A DNA stretch of 64,000 nt. Origin: Cellulomonas sp. SG140 (GTDB lineage: Bacteria; Actinomycetota; Actinomycetes; Actinomycetales; Cellulomonadaceae). Location: assembly GCF_025770785.1 (NCBI RefSeq), contig NZ_JANZLA010000004.1, forward strand, positions 124,001 to 188,000. Direction: 5' to 3'. Shown here in pieces: positions 58,413 through 64,000 of the stretch. Numbering within the stretch: the stretch's first letter is position 1; every line of letters starts with the position of its first letter. The notes under the pieces were generated by a model. It was not told the DNA's origin. It did not search any database and worked only from the letters and a program-made list of their open reading frames with translations. Position numbers and translations under genes: made by a program.

Positions 58413-58973
58413 GTGCCGGACTCGCCCGAGACCCTCCAGCAGGCCATCGCCCGCTCGCTGCGCCGCGAGCGGACCCGCACGGGCCTCAGTCTCACCGAGC
58501 TGGCGCGCCGCGCCGGCGTCGCCAAGTCGACGCTGTCCCAGCTCGAGCAGGGGCAGGGCAACCCGAGCGTCGAGACCCTCTGGGCGCTGGGCGACGCTCT
58601 CGGCGTGCCGTTCTCCCGGCTGGTCGACCCGCCCTCAGGCCGGGTGGTGGTGATCCGTGCCGGCGAGGGCCCGGCGGTCCCGGCGACAGGCGCCGACTAC
58701 ATCGCCACCCTGGTCGCCACCTGCCCGCCGGGCGCGCGCCGCGACGTCTACGTGGTGCGCGCCGAGCCGGGGTCCAGCCGCAACTCCCATCCGCACGCCG
58801 ACGGGATCATCGAGCACGTGGTGCTCGCCGCGGGCCGCGCGCTGGCCGGTCCCGCCGACCACCCCGTCGAGCTGGAGCCCGGCGACTACATCTCCTACCC
58901 CGGCGACGAGCCGCACGTCTTCACCGCCCACGTCCCCGGCACGTGGGCGGTGCTGATCAGCGAGCACGTCTGA
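58413..58973 (+). CDS. XRE-family regulator with C-terminal cupin domain
   Basis: A 186-residue regulator. The helix-turn-helix is LSLTELARRAGVAKSTLSQLEQG (about residues 26-50). A cupin sensor domain follows (about 85-186) with SHPHADGIIEHVVLAAGRAL and LEPGDYISYPGDEPHVF, whose His residues could bind metal or ligand. GTG 58413 follows TGGAGCG by 6 nt. Divergence from azlCD and the shared palindrome indicate that it controls amino-acid export and itself. Confidence 0.9.
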   Translation: MPDSPETLQQAIARSLRRERTRTGLSLTELARRAGVAKSTLSQLEQGQGNPSVETLWALGDALGVPFSRLVDPPSGRVVVIRAGEGPAVPATGADYIATLVATCPPGARRDVYVVRAEPGSSRNSHPHADGIIEHVVLAAGRALAGPADHPVELEPGDYISYPGDEPHVFTAHVPGTWAVLISEHV

Positions 58974-59011
58974 CGATCGCGCGGCGTACTGCTCATGAGT
59001 ATGCAGAAGTA

Positions 59012-59029
59012 AGTCGCCACGACTAAAGT
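59012..59029 (+). promoter_or_regulatory. Leaderless promoter and candidate operator of the AbiE pair
   Basis: AGTCG-CCA-CGACT (59012-59024) is a perfect short inverted repeat that touches the -10 box TAAAGT (59024-59029). GTG 59037 follows 7 nt later. This fits known autorepression by AbiEi antitoxins. The local sequence is clearly less GC-rich than its surroundings. Confidence 0.5.
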
Positions 59030-59036
59030 TTGCGCG

Positions 59037-59663
59037 GTGAACCAGGAACGGGAGGTCATGCGCCTGATCGCACGCGCCCCGATGCGAACGGTCCGGGCGA
59101 GAGACCTCGACGACGTCTACGCCTATCCCGGACCCCAGCTGGCCATCCTCGAGCGCCGTGGCGTGATCCGCCGGTTGGCGCACGGGTTCTACTGCGCGGT
59201 GCCCCCGGAGCACGTCGGCGCGGCGTGGCTCCCGACGATCGAGGCAGCCACCGCCGCGGTGGCGACGGCGATGTACGGCGAGGGCGTCCCGGTGCTGACC
59301 GGGTTGACTGCCGCGCGGGTGCACCGCGCACTTCCGCGGGCCATCGGCGTCGGCTACGTGGCCGTGCCCCGCCAGCGTCGACCGTTGCGGTTCGCCGGCC
59401 GTGACGGCGAGATCAGGTTCGTCCGGCGCGCCGTGAAGGATCTCGACGCCATCGCGGTGACGACGGAGCTCGGTCGAGCGCTCGCGACGACGCCCGAGCA
59501 GACCGTGCTCGACCTCGCCCGTCTGGACCCCCGCGGCGAGGACCCAGACTCGCAGGAGGCGATCGCAGCGTTGTGGCAGCGGTCCGATCCGGCGACGCTC
59601 CGGGCGATCGCGGACCGGCAACGGATGAAGGCGACCTACGCCCGCGTGGCGACCGGCCGATGA
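59037..59663 (+). CDS. AbiEi-family antitoxin (type IV toxin-antitoxin)
   Basis: A 208-residue protein with an N-terminal winged helix (EREVMRLIARAPMRTVRARDL; LAILERRGVIRRLAHGFYCAVP) and a C-terminal AbiEi domain (VLTGLTAARVHRALPRAI, DLDAIAVTTELGRALATTPEQTVLDLAR). AbiEi represses its own operon and neutralises the partner nucleotidyltransferase. Its stop overlaps the next start as ATGA. The upstream inverted repeat supports autoregulation. The C-terminal tail may be altered if a deletion fused it to the truncated partner. Confidence 0.83.
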   Translation: MNQEREVMRLIARAPMRTVRARDLDDVYAYPGPQLAILERRGVIRRLAHGFYCAVPPEHVGAAWLPTIEAATAAVATAMYGEGVPVLTGLTAARVHRALPRAIGVGYVAVPRQRRPLRFAGRDGEIRFVRRAVKDLDAIAVTTELGRALATTPEQTVLDLARLDPRGEDPDSQEAIAALWQRSDPATLRAIADRQRMKATYARVATGR

Positions 59664-60160
59664 GCGTCGGCGGGTACGACGAGCTCGAGGCGGTCGCCGA
59701 ACGGTTCGGCGTCGGTAGCCAGCCTGCGACCATGTCGGTCGACAACGTGGACGGGATCCAGGTCCAGCTGCTTGCCGGTGACGGCTACACCTGGCCGACC
59801 GAGGTCCGCGACATCGAGCAGCGTTACAGCGACGCTCCGCCAGCGCGGTTGCGCACGCTGACCAGCGCGGCCTTCGCCGCGGCGAAGCTCGCCGCGTGGA
59901 TGGATCGGCGCGCGCCTCGCGACCTGTACGACCAGTGGGCCATGCAGCAGCGGAACCTGATCGATGCGACCGCAGTCGACGTCTTCGTCCGGCACGGACC
60001 AACAGGCCGGCCTCCGGCGGACTGGGTGTTCACGAGTGGGCCCGACGAGCAGAGGTGGCGCCGCGCGCTCGGCCACCAGACGCGGCTGACGGTGACAGCC
60101 TCGGAAGCACTGGCCGTCGTGAGATCGGCGTGGATGTCGGCTTCTCGCTGGTGTGCGTGA
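59660..60160 (+). CDS. AbiEii-like toxin remnant lacking the nucleotidyltransferase core
   Basis: A 166-residue protein matching only the middle and C-terminal part of AbiEii/AbiGii toxins: VQVQLLAGDGYTWPTEV-type strand IQVQLLAGDGYTWPTEVRD, RTLTSAAFAAAKLAAW and RRAPRDLYDQWAM. The N-terminal 80-100 residues with the G-S/G-T loop and D-x-D metal site of the polymerase-beta fold are missing. Intact toxins are about 240-290 residues. The ATGA overlap with the antitoxin gene is kept, so an in-phase deletion near the junction is likely. Probably inactive as a toxin. Confidence 0.7.
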   Translation: MSVGGYDELEAVAERFGVGSQPATMSVDNVDGIQVQLLAGDGYTWPTEVRDIEQRYSDAPPARLRTLTSAAFAAAKLAAWMDRRAPRDLYDQWAMQQRNLIDATAVDVFVRHGPTGRPPADWVFTSGPDEQRWRRALGHQTRLTVTASEALAVVRSAWMSASRWCA

Positions 60161-60198
60161 GTGATGCCTTGCCCCTGCCCTGCCCGCGAGCCCGGCGG

Positions 60199-60690
60199 TC
60201 AGAAGGTGAGCAGCAGCGTGTCGGACCCGCCCGTGCGCCCGACGCGGACGAACCCCCGCGACTCGTAGAGCCGCCGCGCGACGGTGTTGCCGTCCTCGAC
60301 GCTCAGGCTGACCGCGTCACGCCCAGCCGCGCGCACCTGCGCCAGCACGGCGTCCAGCAGCAGCCCGCCGGCGCCGCCTCCCCGGTGCGGCGCGAGCACC
60401 GCGAGGCCCAGCTCCGGCACGTCGTCGGCCACGAACCCGTACCCGGCCTCCGCAGCCGGCACGACGCGCGCCCACGCGGCGCCGGCGGGCTCACCGGCCT
60501 GCGTCTCCGCGACCGTGCCGACGTCGCTCGCACGCTGCCATCCCGCCAGGTGGTGAGCGTGCTCCGGGTCCGACCGCACCTGCTCCAGCGTCACCCGCGT
60601 CTCGCCCGTCCAGTTGAACGCCTCGACCAGCAGCTGCTCCAGCAGGGGCAGGTCGGCCGTGGTGGTCGGGCGCAGGTGCATGCGCGGCAT
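60199..60690 (-). CDS. GNAT-family N-acetyltransferase
   Basis: A 163-residue acetyltransferase. The acyl-CoA-binding loop is in LAVLAPHRGGGAGGLLLDAVLAQ, and DAVSLSVEDGNTVARRLYESRGFVRVGR is the classical last part of the fold. The N-terminus opens HLRPTTTADLPLLEQLLVEAFNWTG. The substrate is unknown. It is convergent with the AbiE pair and lies downstream of the uracil-DNA glycosylase gene in the same direction, 77 bp apart. Confidence 0.87.
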   Translation of the reverse strand: MPRMHLRPTTTADLPLLEQLLVEAFNWTGETRVTLEQVRSDPEHAHHLAGWQRASDVGTVAETQAGEPAGAAWARVVPAAEAGYGFVADDVPELGLAVLAPHRGGGAGGLLLDAVLAQVRAAGRDAVSLSVEDGNTVARRLYESRGFVRVGRTGGSDTLLLTF

Positions 60691-60767
60691 GCTCGCGCCG
60701 CCTGCTCCCTACCCGCCACAGGATTGAGCGGCTTCGGGGGGCTCGAGCGCCGACGTCAGCTCCTCGC

Positions 60768-61487
60768 TCATGATCCCGCCAGCTCCTTCGCACGCTCCAG
60801 CACCGCGTCGAGCATCGCCGGGGTCAGCCGCCCGGTGAAGGTGTTCTGCTGGCTGACGTGGAAGCAGCCGACAAGCACCACGGACGCATCGTCCCTGGTC
60901 AGCGTCAGCTCGGCACCGTGCCCGAACGCCGGCCGGGGCCTCGGGACCGCCCACCCCTGCTCGCTCAGCGTGGTCAGCACCGCCTGCCACCCGAACCCGC
61001 CGAGCACCACCAGCACCCGCGGCCGCACCAGCTCCAGCTCGCGGCCCAGCCACGGCGCGCACGTCCGGCGCTCCTCGGGCGTCGGCACGTTGGCCGGTGG
61101 CGCGCACCGCACCGGCGCCGTCATGCGGATGCCGGTGAGCACCAGCCCGTCGTCGGCGCTGACGCTGACGGGCTGGTTGGCCAACCCCGCCCGGTGCATG
61201 GCCGCCACCAGGAAGTCCCCGGACCGGTCACCGGTGAACATCCGGCCCGTGCGGTTGGCGCCGTGCGCCGCGGGGGCCAGCCCGACCACCATGATCGGCG
61301 CGTGCGGGTCCCCGAACCCCGGCACGGGCCGCGCCCAGTACGTCTGCCCCCGGAAGGCTGCCCGCGGCGCTGCCGCCACGGCCTCCCGCCAGGCGACCAG
61401 CCGCGGGCACGCGCGGCACTCGACCAGTGCGGCGTCGAGCGCGCTGAGGCTCCCTGCTGCCGCGCTCTCGCCCTGCACGTCGGTCAC
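60768..61487 (-). CDS. Family 5 uracil-DNA glycosylase (UdgB)
   Basis: A 239-residue iron-sulfur uracil-DNA glycosylase of family 5, which removes uracil and deaminated bases. Motif A is [21 protein letters not shown], where the usual catalytic acidic residue is Ala as in family 5. Motif B is [14 protein letters not shown]. Cluster cysteines are in [13 protein letters not shown] and in the CAPP/RRTCAPW regions. TAGCGT ends 6 nt before GTG 61487, a leaderless start. It could complement Ung. Together with tag this gives two base-excision enzymes in the window. Confidence 0.9.
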   Translation of the reverse strand: MTDVQGESAAAGSLSALDAALVECRACPRLVAWREAVAAAPRAAFRGQTYWARPVPGFGDPHAPIMVVGLAPAAHGANRTGRMFTGDRSGDFLVAAMHRAGLANQPVSVSADDGLVLTGIRMTAPVRCAPPANVPTPEERRTCAPWLGRELELVRPRVLVVLGGFGWQAVLTTLSEQGWAVPRPRPAFGHGAELTLTRDDASVVLVGCFHVSQQNTFTGRLTPAMLDAVLERAKELAGS

Positions 61488-61524
61488 ATGCGCACGCTAC
61501 GGCGAGGGTCCGACCGCGACCGGC

Positions 61525-61782
61525 CTAAGACCGGCGCTTCGGGTGCCGCCAGTCCCAGACGATGAGCCCCTCGATCACCAGCACAGCGGCGACGACGGCG
61601 ACGAACCACCCCGTGCCCCACGTGGCCTGACCGAGCAGCGCGCCACCGGCCAGCGTCCCGACCTGCCGGAACAGCACGCTCGTGATCGGCAGCCGCGCCG
61701 GGGTGGGCGAGGAGTCCTCCGCATCGGCCGCGGCCGGGGCCACCTTGCGCTCGCGGCCCGCGGGGGCCAGCTCGTCGTTCAC
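61525..61782 (-). CDS. Small membrane protein, hypothetical
   Basis: An 85-residue protein with a hydrophilic N-terminus and one or two hydrophobic segments ([19 protein letters not shown] and WFVAVVAAVLVIEGLIVWD), ending in a basic RHPKRRS. GTG 61782 follows GAAGAGG. Its C-terminal end resembles that of the small membrane protein at 62504-62818 (W..A..VGFV/VAAVL..E...VWD.R), so the two may be paralogues flanking a GNAT gene. The function is unknown. Confidence 0.7.
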   Translation of the reverse strand: MNDELAPAGRERKVAPAAADAEDSSPTPARLPITSVLFRQVGTLAGGALLGQATWGTGWFVAVVAAVLVIEGLIVWDWRHPKRRS

Positions 61783-61903
61783 CTTGGTACCTCTTCCAGT
61801 CGCGGCACTGCGCCTCGTCGTCCCATCATCCCGTCCTGCGCGACCGTCCCTCCGGGACCACCCGACCGGACGGCCGTCTCGGCGCGGGTGCGACCCTGGG
61901 TGC

Positions 61904-62518
61904 GTGCCGAGCGGCGTGCGGATCATCCGGGCGGATGCCCCCGAACGTGAGCGTCTGGAGCGGGACGGCTGGGTCGTCGTCGCGCACTCGTGGGGCGCGC
62001 AGCTCGACGCGCGAGCCTGCGACGTCGACGCGCTCCGACGCCTCGCAATGCATGCCGAGCCGCTGGGCGGCGTCCGTCCCCTGACCGCCGCCGACCTGCC
62101 GGGAATCCTCGCGCTCGACGCCGCCACGCTCCACGACTACCCGGGTGCCGAGGCGACGACTCACACGCCACTGAGCGTGGCGAGGGCGACGGTCAGCGCG
62201 ACGCGAGTGGCGTACGGCGTGGTCGACGCCGGCGGTGCGGTGGTGGCCATGACGCTCCTGGACGTCGATCTTGCGGCGTGCCGCGCGGAGGTGGACTTCA
62301 CCGTCGTCGCGCGGCCCTTGCGCGGCAGAGGCCTCGGGACGGCGGTCAAGGCGGCGTCGGTCCTGGACCTGCTCGAAAGCGGGGTCACGACGATCCGCAC
62401 CGGCGGCTCGGCGGACAACCCGGCGATCATCGGCGCGAACCGACTGGTCGGCTTCGTGGTCGACGAGCAGTGGGTGACGCTCAGGTCCGGGGGAGCCGCA
62501 GCGTCAGAGCAGACGTGA
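61904..62518 (+). CDS. GNAT-family N-acetyltransferase
   Basis: A 204-residue acetyltransferase with an N-terminal half-domain (VRIIRADAPERERLERDGWVVV) and a full GNAT domain from about residue 60. The acyl-CoA loop is in VVARPLRGRGLGTAVKAASVLD, followed by IRTGGSADNPAIIGANRLVGFV. The layout suggests the double-GNAT group. GTG 61904 is the best start by length but has no ribosome-binding site; GTG 61917 is out of this frame. It overlaps the convergent small membrane gene by 15 nt. Confidence 0.82.
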   Translation: MPSGVRIIRADAPERERLERDGWVVVAHSWGAQLDARACDVDALRRLAMHAEPLGGVRPLTAADLPGILALDAATLHDYPGAEATTHTPLSVARATVSATRVAYGVVDAGGAVVAMTLLDVDLAACRAEVDFTVVARPLRGRGLGTAVKAASVLDLLESGVTTIRTGGSADNPAIIGANRLVGFVVDEQWVTLRSGGAAASEQT

Positions 62519-62818
62519 GTCGGTGGTGCCGGTAGTCGTGGCGGGCGGCGTCGCGGCGAGCCACTTCCGGCGCTGGCGTCGGAGGTCCCACACGGCGAAC
62601 GCCTCGAACAGCACGAAGCCGACGATCCACGCCGGCAGCCAGGGCGAGTGCCACACGTGGACGAACAGGTTCGCCCACACGAACAGCATGGCGACCTGCC
62701 ACAGCACGAACCGGCCCGCAGACGGCTCCCGTGGCGCCAGCGGCGCCACGGGCTCCGGCAACGTCGGGATCGGTGGCAGCGGGTCGCTGCCGGAGGGACG
62801 GACAGGTCCGTCGTGCAT
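62504..62818 (-). CDS. Small membrane protein, hypothetical
   Basis: A 104-residue protein with a proline-rich N-terminus and two hydrophobic segments (GRFVLWQVAMLFVWANLFVHVW and WLPAWIVGFVLFEAFAVWD), then a basic RRQRRKW and a Thr-rich tail. It resembles the protein at 61525-61782 around the last helix. ATG 62818 is the start. Its 3' end overlaps the GNAT gene by 15 nt. No known domain. Confidence 0.72.
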   Translation of the reverse strand: MHDGPVRPSGSDPLPPIPTLPEPVAPLAPREPSAGRFVLWQVAMLFVWANLFVHVWHSPWLPAWIVGFVLFEAFAVWDLRRQRRKWLAATPPATTTGTTDSRLL

Positions 62819-62966
62819 GGTCGTACCCCCTGGTCAGGCCCCTGCCCAGGGCCCGTCTGCACGGTACGCCCGCGTCCCGTCTCGCCGGAGGCATCCGCGG
62901 CAGCGGGCCCGCCCGACCCCGTCCGCGGGCGGCGATAGGTGGTCGGCCGCCGAGCGGGGTACCGTC

Positions 62967-63068
62967 GCCTCGCACACACGGGAGCTCGGGCACGACCGGG
63001 CTGAGAGGGCGACATCCAGGCGTCGCCGACCGTACGAACCTGACCGGGTAATGCCGGCGTAGGGAGGC
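62967..63068 (+). ncRNA. TPP riboswitch (THI element)
   Basis: Conserved THI sequences are present in order: CGGGCTGAGAGGGC (62997-63010) and AACCTGACCGGGTAATGCCG (63037-63056), followed by GCGTAGGGA (63057-63065). Helices visible are AGCTCGG/CCGGGCT, GGCGAC/GTCGCC and CCGG/CCGG. GCCTC (62967-62971) can pair with GAGGC (63064-63068), which would hide the GGGAGG ribosome-binding site of the next gene, so control is probably at translation. Confidence 0.93.
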
Positions 63069-63073
63069 ATTCG

Positions 63074-64000
63074 ATGACAGCAGTTCAGGACCGTCCCACC
63101 GAGGCGCCGCTGACCCTCGAGGCACCGGCACCGCGGGTGCTCGGGCTGGCCGACCAGCTCGGCCTGTGGGGCAACCTCGGCGTGAGCCTGCTCGGGTTCA
63201 CCGGCGCGATGTTCGTCCTCGTGCCCGTGACCGACCCCGGCATGTCGCTCGGCGCCGCGCTGGTCGCGGTGGTCGTCGGCACCGTGCTCGGGTCGCTCGG
63301 CATCGGCGCGATCGCCATCCCGGGCGCCCGGACCGGGGCGCCGTCGATGGTGCTGCTGCGCGGGCTGTTCGGCACCAGGGCGTCGTACGTGCCGACCGTG
63401 CTCAACATCGTCCAGCTGATCGGGTGGACCACGTTCGAGCTGGTCACCATCAGCACGGCGCTGAGCCAGCTGGCGCCGGGCGTGCCGCGCTGGGCCTACG
63501 CCGTGGCGGCGGGCGTGCTCAGCACCGCCCTCGCGCTGCGGCCGCTGGCGTGGATCCGCGTGCTGCGCAAGTACGTGACGATCGTCGTGATGGTCGCGCT
63601 GGCGTACCTGGCCGTCCAGCTGCTGCGGCACCCGCTGCCGGCGCTGAACGACGGCGGCTGGGACGGCTTCTGGGTGGCGGTGGACACCGTGATCGGCGTG
63701 ACCGTGTCCTGGGTGCCGCTGGTGGCCGACTACGCCCGGCACTCGCGCACCCCGCGCAAGGCGTTCGTCGGCACCGCGGTCGGCTACGCGGTGACCCAGT
63801 TCGCCTGCTACGCGATCGGCCTGCTGGCCCTGGTGACGGTCGCCGGGCGGGACCCGAACAAGATCTTCGGCAGCTTCATCGCCGTGCCGCTCGGCGCGCT
63901 GGTGTTCGGCGTGCTGACCATCCGGGAGCTCGACCAGTCGTTCGCGGACACGTACTCCACCGCCGTCTCGGTGCAGAACCTGCGTCCCCGCTGGGACCGC
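63074..64000 (+). CDS. cytX: CytX/NCS1-family permease, putative hydroxymethylpyrimidine transporter (3' end outside window)
   Basis: Open through the window edge: 309 codons are visible with no stop. It encodes an NCS1 nucleobase-cation symporter with LGLWGNLGVSLLGFTGAMFV in the first helix, GARTGAPSMVLLRGLFG and TVSWVPLVADYARHSRTPR, all typical of CytX. GGGAGG lies 6 nt before ATG 63074. The TPP riboswitch directly upstream places it in thiamine metabolism, most likely import of the pyrimidine precursor HMP. ThiD/ThiE-type genes may follow beyond the window. Confidence 0.93.
   Translation, partial: MTAVQDRPTEAPLTLEAPAPRVLGLADQLGLWGNLGVSLLGFTGAMFVLVPVTDPGMSLGAALVAVVVGTVLGSLGIGAIAIPGARTGAPSMVLLRGLFGTRASYVPTVLNIVQLIGWTTFELVTISTALSQLAPGVPRWAYAVAAGVLSTALALRPLAWIRVLRKYVTIVVMVALAYLAVQLLRHPLPALNDGGWDGFWVAVDTVIGVTVSWVPLVADYARHSRTPRKAFVGTAVGYAVTQFACYAIGLLALVTVAGRDPNKIFGSFIAVPLGALVFGVLTIRELDQSFADTYSTAVSVQNLRPRWDR

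Overview
This window looks like a chromosomal segment of a very high-GC actinobacterium. The clues are GC-saturated third codon positions, many GTG starts, several likely leaderless genes (a TANNNT -10 box 6-8 nt before the start codon), deazaflavin/F420-type DUF385 proteins, a DUF222-HNH (13E12-type) nuclease, DUF2993 and glutathione-independent formaldehyde dehydrogenase. A Cellulomonas-like member of Micrococcales is my inference; no rRNA or other marker gene is present to prove it. I see no prophage, insertion sequence, CRISPR array, tRNA or rRNA.

Layout. 0-2.3 kb: an ABC transporter ATPase, a DUF385 protein, and hsp20 behind a CIRCE/HrcA operator. 2.3-7.1 kb (minus): a methionine operon metF-metE-MalY/PatB lyase preceded by a promoter and a SAM-I type riboswitch whose 3' P1 strand carries the metF ribosome-binding site. 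7.1-18.5 kb: DNA repair and RNA genes (tag, hrpA, ybaK, STAS protein, sbcD-sbcC). 18.5-24.5 kb: mixed housekeeping genes (DUF2993, secreted HNH nuclease, YdeI, MIP channel, prolyl aminopeptidase), then a radical SAM/SPASM gene translationally coupled to an orphan nrdI. 25.8-29.8 kb: an M20 amidohydrolase divergent from GNAT-SIS-enolase-superfamily genes, which together match an N-succinylamino-acid racemase route from D- to L-amino acids. 29.9-35.5 kb: class IV aminotransferase, VOC protein, small membrane and repeat proteins, old-yellow-enzyme oxidoreductase and a class V aminotransferase. 35.6-38.3 kb: a cysteine-rich leader peptide followed by a complete cystine-type ABC importer. 38.3-41.4 kb: two divergent NERD-domain proteins, one membrane-anchored and one fused to a UvrD-like helicase.

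41.4-48 kb: ClC channel, DHA2-type MFS exporter, formaldehyde dehydrogenase with a CRP/GlxR-like site upstream, and DUF222-HNH. 48.1-53.3 kb: an ethanolamine-permease homologue, a class III PLP enzyme of the phospho-lyase/aminotransferase type, an APH-fold kinase and a HAD phosphatase, plausibly an amino-alcohol phosphorylation and phospho-lyase pathway. 53.4-60.2 kb: a large RecB-nuclease/RNase H-like/SF1 helicase protein, azlCD with a divergent XRE-cupin regulator and a clear palindromic operator, and an AbiE pair whose toxin lacks its nucleotidyltransferase core. 60.2-64 kb: acetyltransferases, a family 5 uracil-DNA glycosylase, two similar small membrane proteins, and a TPP riboswitch ahead of a CytX/NCS1 permease cut by the window edge.

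Two themes cut across the window. RNA- and attenuation-type control appears at three nutrient loci: SAM for methionine, a Cys leader for cystine import, and TPP for a thiamine-precursor permease. In addition, short tandem direct repeats repeatedly sit on the stop codons of unrelated genes (near 2.35, 18.5, 29.9, 33.1, 44.7 and 53.3 kb).
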